From Takakia lepidozioides (Eukaryota > Streptophyta > Takakiopsida > Takakiales > Takakiaceae), in assembly GCA_030704615.1 (NCBI GenBank), contig CM060731.1, positions 24,986,001 to 25,050,000 of the forward strand: a DNA stretch of 64,000 bases. Reading direction: 5' to 3'. Both the position numbers and the translations under genes were made by a program. The first letter of the stretch is position 1, and each line of letters starts with the position of its first letter. Under the pieces are notes generated by a model. It did no database searches. It saw only the letters and a program-made list of their open reading frames with translations, and was not told the origin of the DNA. This document shows, piece by piece, positions 51,207 through 64,000 of this stretch.

Positions 51207-54200
51207 TTAAACCTTTTGCTGGAGCCTCTAAAATCCCTAGGTATTATTTAACCTGTCATACAAAGCACTCGTGGACAATTAAAAACCTCGACTTTGATGT
51301 GAACTTGTATAACATCAATCTTGCGATGAGAACTAAATGCAGCGGATACAGAAGCAAGAGCAAGAGTAGATACCTGAGAAATACGGTTGGCATAGATGGT
51401 GACAAGTCGCAGCTGAGTGCTACTGAGGCTCCCAAGATATGGGACAAATGCTTTTCCCAGCACAATATAAATCTCCACCAGACAAAACACGACAGTCTGC
51501 AGGTCAACCCAGCCATCATGATCACATACCACTCCCAACTTACTAACAGCTATTCTCTTGACATGGATCCATAGTTGCAACCAATGCAGTTTCCTGCTGG
51601 GGCTTAAGCAAGTGATAGATACATCAAAGAAGATGATTGTACCTTGCGAACATCTGCATTTTGGTTGCCAAATGCGTCAAATAACACAGGCAAGAAGGAA
51701 GGTAGTTGTGCCATAAGCTCTTCTGAAGGAAGTCGGCTCACAAGCTGATCAACACAACAACAGTGTAAGGTAGTACAACCTGTCGACCTCAAAAACTGTT
51801 TAGGTCAGCCTACAAATCAGACAATGGTGAGCATGGGTGCAATAGGGCCCCCAAAATAATCGGACCGGGACAGACTGGATGTTGAAGGCACATGCCGTTG
51901 GGAGGACCATATTCTATATCTAGTACCCTGCAACAAGCACCCCCTGCCTTACCACAAGCTGGGAATGTTTCCAGACTAACACAAGAGGTACCCTGCTTAA
52001 TAGGAAACATCCACAATAGTGACACTCGTGATGTATTGAGTCCGTCCCATTACACTACCACAGATCAGTTCAAGATTCAAGCACAGCACTCCATGAAGAG
52101 TACAGCCTCCTGTTTTCATCCCTAAAAGATGGCTAGCAGTAGCATATGATATTGTTGCCAGATCCAGCTGCGGCACAATCTTAGGGCAGTTTGGGTAGTT
52201 TACTAGAGGGGGAAGAAACTCAATAACGCATCTTGGAGAGAGCCACGCTCTCCTCCTAGGGACTGAGACAAAGGTTGACCTCTATAATTATATGCGTATA
52301 GAAGATTTGCCACAAATATCTTGAAGGGTCATATGGATGTTCATGTGATCATGCTATGAGAATGACACATAGAGCATAGTAAAGATCTTCGTACTCAACA
52401 CCAAGGAAAGGTGTAGTAGGTGCAAGGGACCCTACTTTGGTTAAGCAGCTGATACAAGTCACCAGAGCCTTCTCATCCACAGATATGAGCAGGGGCACTA
52501 CTACCTGCCACACACCACACAACATCCATAAATTGGCTCCACCTTAAGCTCTCACAAGGGCCGAGATGCTACGGCCAGTTGATGTGTCCCAAGGATTGTC
52601 ATCACCACTATCACGGGTGTCATTTTTAACCAAACTTGTCCTAAAACTACAGTAAGATTAACTTCGGTGGTCTCATGAGCTCTTGCATGACGACCGGAAA
52701 ATAACTTTGAAACATAAAACAGGTAAAGAACCTTGTAGAGTTTGAAATATGGAAGGGGCACTTACTGACAGACAGCGGTATGGATCCAGCTGCATCAACA
52801 CTGTATTTAAGCAGCGGTCGGCTGCGGCAGTTACCTGCATTGATCTCCGTTAGTTTATCTTTTTATGTCTCTGACCCTCTGCAGTTGGTACACAGTGCAC
52901 CCTTGTCTACATGTATATACCAATACTGCTGTACCTTGTGCACAAACCTTGTAGACAATCAACTTAACATCAACAACACTCACTACCACTACACAGTCAA
53001 TAGGTGTCAAATGTCATACCATGGTCCACAACTAGCATCCTATTGTGATGACGCAGGGTTGGCATGAAATAGATACAAACACTTCTGTAGCATCTGAAGG
53101 TCCAGTAAATGACAAACTGGTAAAAGTGATTAGCTAGCAAGCAAGCAGAAGTAATTTTTCGCAAGTCTGAAGGGACATCAAACATGAAAGCATTCGCACC
53201 TTGGTATCAGAATCCCTAGTAGAATGAAGAAGCTTCTCAAGCAGTAATTCAGTAGCCTCATCCAAGTTGGTTCTCTGCAATTTATGCAACAAAATAAATG
53301 CAGAACAAGGCCATTTGCTGTCAAACTTTGGTAAATACATGCTGTGGGCATGTGTTGCACTTGTATGTTTATCTTTAAACAATTAATAGGGCCATAGCTG
53401 TGAGAAATCTTACGCTGGAGCAAACCATTGTGAAGGTTAAGGACAGAAGAACTCGGAAAAACACTTTGAAGATCAAGAGAGAAACTCGTTTTACCATGCA
53501 TCCCTGCAATTTAGTCTTGACCACAGCTGAGAGAGGGGGATACAAATATGCAACAGAAGGGGACAAGTAGAATAAACAGCGAAACAAAGGTGGAAATGGT
53601 GTGATGAACACCTGGTTGCTCAGCATCTCAAGGATAACAGAGAGAGCAAGCTCCCGAATGACTGGATCCGGATCATCCAGAGACTCCAGCACCACCGTCA
53701 GTATTTGATTGAAATACTGTGAGCACAACAGCACTTGGTTTAGTCTTGTTTCAGCACAAGTCATTCCATACCCTTCTACACTTCCAACTGTTAGTCACTC
53801 ACTACCCTGCCTTGCAGCTTTTTGTAGCCCTTTGACATGGATTTCTAAGGATTTGAGGTGAGTAAAGTACCACTATGCTGGGGACCAACCCCTTAAGACG
53901 CCTGAAGCAGAGACAGCCGGTTTCACTGCAGTGGAACCTACTGTTATAAAATTCAATCTTGTGCATCCTGTCATCTAGGAAAGTCGAGACGGTAGTGAGT
54001 ACAGAACAGCTTATCAACCAACTCCTGAGTTCCGGCTAAGAACAATAGAATAATCACAAACACTTTTGAACTGAAGTTTCCAAGACAGTTTTCATTAGTG
54101 TCCGAGTCTTTCCATAATCAAAGTATGTCATTGTACATAAGACTGTAGTAAGTGCCAAACTCAGAGGCCCTCTCTGGTAGAGTTTGCAAACCAAAGACTC

Positions 54201-57200
54201 ATGTCGTGAATCATGTCACATGATTCCAAGAGAGCTGTAAGATTCAAAACTTTTTGATTGGAAGGAAGAAGAGTTGGTGGGCTGGAATAGAGATCCGCAT
54301 CATAATGTGCTGGCATTGAGCAAAAACTGAAGGCGACTGTTTTGGAGCAGGTAGAACAATTTGTTTCCACAAATGCTTAGATGCGAGAAATCTGGGTGAT
54401 TTCGAAGGTTCACTGCACCACAGATGATTGTCTCTTAATGCATGTCACTGTGTATAGCTACTGGCCCTCTCCTATCATTTTAGTCAGCAGGTGTCTTCTT
54501 ACATGACTCAAAGTTCACCAAGTAGCAAGAGCCCTTGAGAAATTTATCACTGCCTACGATGGGCATGTCACAGATGTAATCACATCTCAGATGATGATTA
54601 GCAGCATCAACACCTGATCACTCCCACACCCAAAGTAGAAAAATAAACCCAAAAAAGTGTTTCTTCCAATGGGCTCTTATACAGTTGATGTATGAACCGG
54701 AGAGAAAATTGATTCAAATCAACCTTCCATACAGACACACCAATGGTGCAGAGTCTGCTCTGAGAATGTGCAATGTTTAGAGGGTCGTCTTTAGTGGTGG
54801 ATAGGCAAAAGAAAGCACACCTGAGACCACGTAGATGAGTCATTGGCACGAGACAGCTGCACCAACTGCTGGAGGGCTTCCTGCTTTTCCTCTGCTGGTT
54901 TCCCAGTTCCCCAATTTGACATCTGTCAATATCCACAAGCCAAGACAGGTATATTATTGGCCATTGCACAAGTACACAAAAAGATATTAATAGAGCTTTA
55001 CATTTTGTGCTCATTCCGAAGACCGAGCTGCCTGACAGCCCTGAGCAATACCCCACATTCAAGCCTCAGTTCCCCATTTCTGCTTCACCTACAATTGACC
55101 ACTACCAAGAACCCACATGCAAAACATGGAGCTTAAACAGAGCTGTTAATCTATATGCACCTGGTGAAGCAGATTGGGTATACTTGAGCCAGGAGCCTGA
55201 GAAGGAACTTTGTGGTTAGACTTCCACAGTTTATCATCATGCTTGGTCTGCAACTCTGCAGGTACATCATTTGGTTGCCTGCTATCTGAGCTCGCCACCA
55301 TCCCGACCCTTTGCTCTGAACTGACCACACACTGGGCATTCACCAGGGGAAGGACACCAGAATTTGCATAGTCATGTCTGGCATCTAAGTTGGGGCCATG
55401 AATACTCTGAACTTGATCTAACCAAACAATAGATCTATCTGGACTGCCATCCACTCCATTGCTCATATCTTTTGCCTGGTTGTTACCAAATGCCTCTACT
55501 GTATTTCCAGAGGGCTCCAAAGAATGATAGGAGTGCTTGCGGGAATCAGTACTAGATGCTTGTTGGCCTTCCAGACAACTTAGGTGAGTAGATTCAGGTT
55601 GAACAATGCCATTCCACTTCCTACCACCATCATTACTGTTAAGTGACATTGATGAGTAGCCTGCCACCACTTGATTGTTGTTTGTTAGAGCGGAAAATGC
55701 CCTCCCTGTAGGAGTACCTCCATTTCCTTCCACATGTGTCGAAAGGGCATCGGCCTGATCATAGCCAGACTTATTCCTGGATCGCTGACTCCTATTTTGC
55801 AGATATGTCATAAGATCCACTTCAATCCGTGGTGTATACTGTTTCAAGGCTCGTCGTAATGTGCTCTGCTCCTCAATTGATAATCCAAGAATAAAGTTCA
55901 GGACAGTCGTCGAATCAAAATGAGAATACACCGATATGATACCTGTCACCGCTGTCTCTTTGAGCTTTGGATTCTTGTCATTTGCCAGTGGGGCTAGTTT
56001 GGCAAGCCAAAGTTTCAGCAACCCACAACCACCTGTACCCTCAGTATTAAGGGCAAGCTTTGCAAATGCAGCTATGGCAAACTCAATAACTGCCATTTTG
56101 GCCTTTGGAGAGCGCTGCTCATCTAGGGAGCGTAAGAGTGCAGGGAGTAGTGCATCAATGCTAAAGGTGTTGCCAACTATCTCCAGGCAAGATGTGCTGA
56201 GCTGGCGGATGACCTCCTTGGAATCCACCAACCTGGCAAAAACTCGTGGCAGGATTCTCTCCAAATATGCCTCGAAAGATTTGCGGCAGACTCGGACCAC
56301 CTCAGCTAGAGTGGAGAGCGCAGCTTGCGCCACTTTATGATGCGGATCATCCAAATGTTCAGAAAATAGCTTCATAACTCTGTCAAAGCTTTGAGCTACC
56401 TCCTGCAACCCTTTTGGCCCTTGTTGCAGCAGCTTTCTAAGGTAGGTGAATGCAGCAACACGGGCAGACCAATCTGCACTTGGGCTCAGGCCTTCAGTCA
56501 ATGCATCATTCAAAGACATCAAACCATCCATGTAGTTAAACACTTCTCCGAAGGAATTCAGACCAGCCAGTAGCTGATTGTCCTCCACACTACTCCTACT
56601 ACTTCCTGACGATCTCCCTGACCCACTCTGTCTGAGAAGGGGCCTCTGGAAACCAGGTATTGCATTGAAAGGTGTCTCCGACCCTGATCTTTCAATCTGC
56701 ATTTCTGGTTTAGGAATCCGTTTCGCTACTCTACCCTCACCATTGTCTCCATTAGAGCTACTTTGACTGGGCCTATCTGTAATCAGAGGTACCCGTTTCG
56801 CCATGTGAGATCCTCCAAGTCCCCCAACATCACGGTTCACACCACGGGAAGGGGTAACACCAACCTCTCGATTCATGCCACTTGGAAGCCCTATTTTCCC
56901 AGTGTCTGACCATCCCAGCACCTGCAAGGCCGCCAAGGTGCTAGATGCATTGGCACGGAAGTAGCCAGATGCATTTGCTGAAGCCAACATGGATGCTCGC
57001 ATAGTGCCTTGATTGGAAGCAGGCGCAGATGCTGGATGAGGAGGATCACGAGCAGATGGAGGATCCACACTCAAGCGCACAGCCCCCACTGCTGCAGCTG
57101 CATGTATTTTACGATAGCTTCCACCCACTGCAATAACCATCCCATTGAATAGAAAAAGCATTAGTGCCTCTCAGAAATACCTTACTAGCAACACACAAAG

Positions 57201-60200
57201 AAACCATCTGCTCTCTCCTGCAGCAACATTAGCACTACCTCTGGTAACAAAAGCTGGTGAAAAAGGTCTAAGAGCAGCATGTGCATCTACCTGGATCATT
57301 CCCACCAGTTCGGGTTGCTGATGCAGCCACCTTGTCCACCATGTCGACTCCTCTGAGCATGGTCTCTATGGCATTCACCCGCTGTTGGCTGGCTTGAAGC
57401 ACGCTCTCTAAACTTCTCTCAGGAACCACCTCTACAGATTTTCTATGCAACAAGCTGCCAACATCAGCTGATCCTACCCCTGATACTAGACTGTTACTAC
57501 GGTCATTGGTGATGGAAGCTGAGTTGCCATAAGAGGGCAGGCTACCCAAAGACTGTGTCCCAGCAAGGGCTGGTATTCCTGTGGATTGCCTTAGGGGCTG
57601 CTGTTGGTAGGCTCCCCTATCTCGGACAGCTGGAGATGCATATCGCTTTTGAAAGCCTCCATCCTCTTCATTTATCAACTGCACACAAAAAAGCAACAGA
57701 ACCACATATCAACTCAGCCACCTCACAGTAGGCGGAAAATCATGGGTGGGGTAGAACGAGATCTGCCAACCCTAACAGCAGTAATGGAAGATTTTCTCAC
57801 TCGTTGGATCACAGGGTCAAGTGTATGAAAGAGGCGGCGAGCACGTTCTGGCCAGCATCTAGCAAACACACGATAACACATCCTTGCTGTCGAGCGAACC
57901 TGCAACATCAAAGCCACACAATTGTCAGAGGCACTTTCTTGCTGTCATTTCGTAAGATGGTGTACCATATAGCATAGATGGGGACATCCTTCCAGTATAG
58001 GTGGATCCCACTTGTGTAATAATACTGGCCATATGATTGGTAAGTTACATTCTATCCTTAAAAATAGCACCTGTAAAGACCCTTGGCTCTTAGGGAAGCG
58101 GCTAGTTAGTTCCCTTGAAAGTCCACTCCTGTAAGGTTTCTGGACTAATCAACAGACTAAGCTCCATTGCTAGGACCAACTTGAACCTGGTTACATGGTA
58201 TATTAATCTGCATGAGCAGCTGCTCTTGCTGTACACAATACAACAAGCAATGGATGAAGTAACAGGCATACCTCACTCATTGCATCACCACAGCAACACT
58301 TTATGAGTTCCTCGTAGAGCTCAGCAGAGCGCTGCATCTCTGAAGAGTCTGCCCACTGCTCCAGCACCAACAGTGCATACTCACAACACCTGCATACACA
58401 CTGAAGTCAGTATTTGACTTCTGTCTCACATGCCCCTACAACTATAACATACTTCTATCCTGTTCCCACCCTGGGCAAAATGGGGAAATGCAGAACAATA
58501 AGAACTTCTCTATTGGATAATTCTGATGTGCAGAGTTCCAAGGAACAGAGACTACCTTGCGCGCAAAACTGCATTGCGATCATGTTTTGCACATTCAATC
58601 ATTTTTGGAAGCACACGAGCCACTCGGCAGTTCCGAAGCATCTGCAAGTACTTGAGAAGTCAGCTCCAGCTTGTGCCACATAGTAGTAGAGTCCAACCCA
58701 TATGCAAGACAATGTACAGAAAGGAAGAGCATGACTCCTTCCATAGATATGAAATACTAAAATTGCAGGGCTTGGAAAACTGACCGTTTTTATGCACGTG
58801 TCTGCCGATTCGTGGATAACAAGCACAGTTATGACCACAAGCTTGAAAAGCATCTGTCCAACAGCAGATCATTTGCTTTAGTCAAAGAGGCCACCAACGT
58901 CTGAAAAGCTCAAATAGGAGGAAAAAGCCTGAGAGGCAGAAACACGATGGCTGAACATGTGTATGTGAACAAATCAAACAAGTTAACTGAAATTGTGAAT
59001 CATGGTTTTTCATGTAAATTATGTAGCAAACAGATACAGAAGCGAAGCAGGTTTATGATTTCTCAAGAGATATATCAATGTATATGTATGTATGTAGGAG
59101 GAGCGGTAACTAACTGGTATGAAAGACTCTGCGAAGACTTCAAACTCGGATTGTAACTCTCTCGACAACATATTCAGCAGCTGGCATGCCTGAACAACCA
59201 AACAACTGCATACAACATCAATAGAATGCACCAACACCACCACATCCCATGGCTCAAGAAGGGGATTTTTAGGCCAGTTCGCAAATTGACTCCTACCTCT
59301 TTTTCTCACATTTGCAACCAAAACCTCAAACCAACTCCATCCTTTTAAGCAATGAGACTTTTCAAAACTACCCTCCCAAAAAGAAAACTTGACACAATTA
59401 AAGATAACCTGCTTCACAATGCTGGAGCGGCGATCCGACAGCTGAACATTCAAAGGGCCTACGAGCCCCTTCAACAGAGTTGGAAAACAGGTATACTCCG
59501 CTGCACCTGTCACGAAGAGAGAAACAAAACCTAATCACTCACGTTGATTGAATTATTAACTTACAGCTATGGAGCAACCTGATCATCTTTCAAACACCTT
59601 CCAAAGTACCCACCCTTTCGGCTGAGATCAGAATGTGCACTACTGGAAAACCTGCAATCTAATCCTCCACTCAAAGCTTGTCGATATCATAAACCTTACC
59701 CGTATGTTAGGGCTCAAAATCAGAACTGGACTTAGACTTGCAATTGGAATCAGAATAGCAGTGCCCTAGCACTTAGGTAGTGTCACAAACAGACCTAAAA
59801 GCCTTTCCCAAAGGTCGTTAGCGTTTGGAAATTTCCCTGCCCTTCACAAACAATCTAAACAAACAGAGGCAATGGAAAGGACAATATGACAGACCTCCAG
59901 CAAGCAGTCCTTCAATTCTTTGCATGGCTGCCATGCGGACAGACCAGTCCTGCTCTGGTGTAAGCATGCCTGCCACTTTCTCAATCTCCTTAGTCAACTC
60001 CCTTTCTGAGAAAACTCTGACTGGATCCACAGGCTTATCAGCCCCCTCACTGTCACCTTCACCACAAAACATGAAGCCAGCACAAGAGAGTCAATGGACT
60101 CTGTCATCTGATGCTGGCAACAACAAGGTAAGTGAGTAAAAAAAGAGAACTCAAGTTTTTTTCCTTCCCCACAAAAGGCCATTTCCTTGCAGTCATAGTA

Positions 60201-62545
60201 TAATATTCAACACCCAACAATCAACAAAATGACACAGACAGCTCTCTAATCCACAGCAACTTAATGTATGGTGCACACTGGCAACTCTGTTGAGTACTGA
60301 CCCCCGCCACCAGCAGTATCGGCAGACATAGACGATTTCGACTTTGGGCTACTTCGTCTTGTGTTTCCTGCGGATATAGAAGCCTTCAGCTCTGGTGCTG
60401 CATACTGATTTGAAGTTGGGTAAGACTGGTTTGCCGCTGTATGTTGATTGGATGATGGATAATGGTTGGAAGTTGCTTGATGCTGATTGTGCAGGCCATA
60501 TTGATTGGACAGGGTAAATTGATTTGTGAGAGAATCAAGTGAGCGCCTAATGGGCTCTATCTTGTCAAACCTTGCAGCAATTTCTTTGAGCTGCAACAAA
60601 CACAACTTTCTTGTTAGCACCCAACCAAGAACTCATGTAACCATTTTCTGAAACATGCAGGTTAGCTGTATCCTTCTTCATTCAGCTTTGCAATTACTTG
60701 GCTTGTGCATGGAGGAAAAAGTCTAACTATGCTGGTTCTAGGGCAAACCGGGCTCGTCACCAGTAAGATCCTACATGGGTGACAAGAATGACTAGCAATC
60801 ACAGCTTCAATCATATTCAGAACTCCCATATTTGCTTAATATAGTTGAGGGTTAGGGTCCTCTAATAACTGCCATATGGTAACAATATTATGGCATTCCA
60901 ATATGACAGTGATAACACATGCACTGGACCAAGAGGATTGTGTGGACTGTTTGAACATTGCAGTAGCTCTTTTTGACAATATCTTATCAACAACAAAAAT
61001 CCAAAGGCTAAGGCACTTGGTTATTACCAGCGCTGGCCGTAACTGATTGCGTTGCAGCTCCTCCCTAAACTGTTGTCCACCCTGGCGATACATTTCCTGG
61101 AAGAGTAAATGACAGACAAAGCTTACCGAACACTGTACAAACAAGATTCTGAAAGCTTGCCATCAAACAAACTTACAGCAAGACTTCAATATGTTGATGG
61201 AAGAAAGTCAGCAGATCCAAGCAAATAGGGCATTCACTGTGACAACTGAAAGTATGTTGGGATACTACACATGCAACACGCGATTTTCCATGGATAACTT
61301 ATGCTTTGACTTGAACAATAATAACAACACTTAAGAATGGAATAAGAATCAGTGGGCGAGACGACCAGAAGGTCGGATCATACCTCCAAGCATAACAAAG
61401 CTGCTTCCCTTACACTGCTGTTTGAATCTTCAAGCAGTTGCAACACCTGCGGTTGTATCAATGTCCACATAACTGGATAAAACTGACACCATATCCATTT
61501 CCTTAATTTACACTGAACATCAAAAAATTAGATTTAAAACAAACTCCTTATCCAAAGTCCAGCTTGAACTAGGATTCTGCAAACCTGAACCAGTCAGCAA
61601 CCGTATACAACACTTGAGACGTTATAGACAAGTCAAGTCTGCCGTCAGTTTCAAAATCACCTTGTTGGTCAATAAGGCTCTAGGTTAATCAGTTAATTTG
61701 TGGATAGTAAGAAATTGTGTAGTACCGATGGCAACAGCAGCCTCTGGAAGGGAAGCTCCGTTGCAGCAAACAAATTAATAGCTGAAGCCACAGTGCGCGC
61801 AAACTCTTCACGCACCCTCCAGTTCTTATGGCCCCATGCATAACTTCCAGCCCTCTCCACTATAATTGTTGGTGAAGAGATCTGTAGGATATTCAACCAG
61901 TTTCAAGTCTCAGAGAGACCATAATAGAGACCTAGTCTATATTAGGCACTAATTCCTATGTCGTTACTGCAGAAGATGCATTCTTGAGAGATTCTTGAGA
62001 GTTGCCAAGTTTACAAGAGAAGTATAACATTACCAACTGGAGTAGTTAACATGGGAACTATGAACAGGTTTTTGTGAGTGCAGTCCTACAATATAACTGC
62101 TGTGTATATTTTGCATACACCTGTCTGGATTAGTAAAACAGTCGCGTTGCATGATCTGCATGTATACAGTAGATACATTGCAACCAAAATAGAGGCACAG
62201 CTGCAAAACTACCTCCATGAGAGCTAACAGAAGGCGGCGCCCTGCATCCCGCACCGGCTGCTTGCTGTCACCCAAGCGCTCTACAATGGCTGGAAGCAGT
62301 GCATTGAAATGCACCTTCAGATGCTCGCCAGCAAGGGCTGCAGCTGATGCCAGGGCCTGCAGAGCCCCCTGACAGACCCTAAAGTTATTGTCCTTCAATA
62401 AAATCATGGACGCATCTACCAGGCCACCCACTTCGCTTGCGGAAAGGCTCTTTCTGCTTTGTTCCAAAAGTGTCTGAAGCCTCTCCACCCCTGCCATTCT
62501 CTCCTTTGTATCCTTCGCATGTAGCTGCTCTATTGCTTCCTCCAT
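51207..62545 (-). CDS. CLASP: CLASP microtubule-stabilising protein, about 22 exons
   Basis: CLASP binds microtubules at the cell cortex and plus ends and promotes rescue. Exons (high-low): 62545-62213, 61881-61726, 61446-61384, 61096-61028, 60590-60302, 60056-59895, 59506-59409, 59189-59115, 58853-58785, 58641-58556, 58389-58272, 57899-57801, 57678-57291, 57127-55161, 54922-54821, 53716-53612, 53274-53200, 52834-52766, 52504-52436, 51744-51643, 51496-51374; a tentative last exon is 51227-51207. The 21 exons sum to 4,617 nt (1,539 aa) in frame. Domains: N-terminal TOG/HEAT (1-215, MEEAIEQLHAKDTKER), CLASP_N TOG (about 318-545), a Ser-rich basic linker (545-865), a third TOG (868-1130, SADWSARVAAF), an SxIP-like SSIP (1316-1319), and C-terminal HEAT repeats (1325-1539). 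Length suits plant CLASP (about 1,440 aa in Arabidopsis). The weak points are the exon 5/6 acceptor and the last exon. Confidence 0.95.
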
Positions 62546-64000
62546 TGTGAGGAGCGGTATGGGCAAACCGCAGGCCGCTAAAACTGTGTGCTAAATTACA
62601 GTGTGCGCCACTGAAAAGGCCACTTCGTAGTTCGGGGCATTGGCGGAAGACATTTTCACCGAGTCACAACCAGTCACCCACACTTCTCCCTTCCTCCCCA
62701 CCTTCCCCACTCTTTTCCCGCTCCTGCATGATGACCGGTCTGAATGACAAGTACAGAGCTCGATAGCAAAAAAGGCTGGCTTTCTTTGATCCTAGGCACT
62801 GTCAGAGACCAGCTTGCAGTGGTTCCATCAGAGTCTGCGCTCGAAGACAAAGACTGGAAGAATGTCATCAACTTGTAAGAATGTACATTTGCACAGCAAA
62901 GGTACGCAATTCAACATAACAATGTAAGCCAATCAGGGGAAACGGAGGTTAACAAGAGGGAGCCAGGTACAGACAAGAACAAAGACAGAAAGTCAGATAC
63001 GAACAGAAAAAGAACTGACAACAGATTGCAACTCGGATGAAATTCTCATAAACCTACACCAGTGAGCAAGCTACAACTACAATGCACACGACAGACCAGC
63101 GATCACAGAGAAGGCTGGTCTTGGTGAGGAAGAGGAGCCAAGTGGTGCAAGAATGCCAACAACAGAGCTAGGGCGTAAGCAAGTAAAAAATCAAAAACTA
63201 CCAATACAATGTAAGATCACTGCACCTCACACAGAAAGAGGCTCCTACGAAGCGCACGAGACAGATAGTCCAAGCCCCGCATACGCTACACTACACTCAA
63301 ACGAGGTGGCAACATCTCCAGACCTAACGCAAGCAGCACAATCGTAAACCAGTCAACTTCCAACAATGACAGTGACAAGAAAAGAAGAAAAGCGGACAAA
63401 CCAGGATGCAACAACGTAGGCAGCCACAGAGGGGCACCAGCATTGCAAAATGCCTGTCAGACAGCGCGCAGTCCGCTCACGCAGCCTGACCAAGAGCAAT
63501 GCACTATTCTATTACACCCCCTCCAGACCCGAGCGACAGCGCAAGCAGAGAACACGGAACGGCCCCAGCGCAAGGGATGTGCGCAGCGTGCAGAGGGCGC
63601 GCGAGCGAGAGCAGCGAGGAGGGGCCATGGCGGGTCGGGCTGCCCCGCTGCGCGGCAGCCGCGCTGTTGGCGGGCGGGCCCCAAGGGTGGTTGCTGCCAG
63701 CACCCGCCTTCTGGCCGCGCTGTAACTGTAGCAGTCACCCCGCCTCGCCTGCGGTTAACGTCCGCGCCGTCTGGTGTTCAACTCTGCACACCCGTACTTT
63801 GCTGCCCTAAAATCCTGCCTTTCATGTCGTTGCCGATTATGCCCTCCGACACCACGTCTTGCGAGAATAAGTAACATTCCTTTCTTATTACCCAAACAGT
63901 CAAATAATTCCTCTAAATAAATGAACGGCGAGAACAGATTCGTGGAATGCAGAATCCTCACCACTGATAGTATCAAAGACGTGCGCTGGGGGTAAACGAA
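62546..64000. other. CLASP upstream region, no gene recognised
   Basis: It includes the CLASP leader and promoter. 63530-63780 is strongly GC- and CpG-rich compared with its surroundings, like a CpG island or a first exon of a neighbour. Short open frames there overlap one another in several frames and show no known domain, so none is called. Confidence 0.45.

Noticed and set aside
55936-56340. 134-codon plus-strand frame
   Set aside because: It is the antisense shadow of the large CLASP exon 57127-55161, as are the other plus-strand frames there.
63443-63874. 143-codon GC-rich plus-strand frame near the right edge
   Set aside because: Several overlapping frames are equally open because of base composition, and no domain or start context supports it.

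Overview
The window is eukaryotic nuclear DNA from the green-plant lineage (Streptophyta). Three intact intron-bearing genes show this. One is a fused dihydrofolate reductase-thymidylate synthase, one is a plant-type CLASP, and one is a plant-like ribosomal protein uL23 gene with a telo-box upstream. The transposase families look like those I associate with charophyte algae and early land plants. My best guess is a Chara-like charophyte; that is inference, not proof.

Left to right: 1-2045 holds a decayed gene with a ParB/sulfiredoxin-like motif. 2766-10068 is a large Mutator-like (MULE) DNA transposon whose left half is made of arrays built around the palindrome AAATTCGGCGCCGAATTT. Its SWIM-finger transposase gene (5705-9289) is broken by several single-base deletions. 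A 500-N gap follows (10258-10757). Next comes a degenerate Ty3/gypsy pol gene (10758-14163) whose C-terminus carries a PHD-finger-like module, then 2.36 tandem copies of its 518-bp LTR (14425-15647). This abuts a fragment of a second SWIM transposase (15648-17243) and a CACTA (En/Spm) TNP2-type transposase on the minus strand (17210-20941).

21928-27545 is a minus-strand gene with a SET-like domain. It is split by a second MULE copy (22473-26887) that has terminal inverted repeats and an 8-9 bp target-site duplication. Removing the element restores the reading frame. This second copy is an internal-deletion derivative of the first: 2,866 bp present in copy 1 (6795-9660) are missing.

28640-43261 is retroelement debris: tandem 3' fragments of a LINE, then a minus-strand reverse-transcriptase pseudogene (35788-38666). 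That pseudogene is flanked by about 2.2-kb direct repeats that are roughly 99% identical, and these are in turn flanked by inverted, diverged copies. The layout resembles Penelope-like elements with pseudo-LTRs. The repeats carry a second palindrome vocabulary, CATCCGTACCGGATG.

43262-64000 is the conserved gene block. RPL23A (minus) and DHFR-TS (plus, 10 exons) are divergent; DHFR-TS and CLASP (minus, about 22 exons) are convergent. I rebuilt their exons from GT-AG junctions. The coding sums are in frame and give 147 aa for uL23, 532 aa for DHFR-TS from the inner ATG, and 1,539 aa plus a short uncertain tail for CLASP. uL23 serves translation, DHFR-TS serves folate/dTMP synthesis, and CLASP serves cortical microtubule organisation; nothing suggests that they form a functional cluster.
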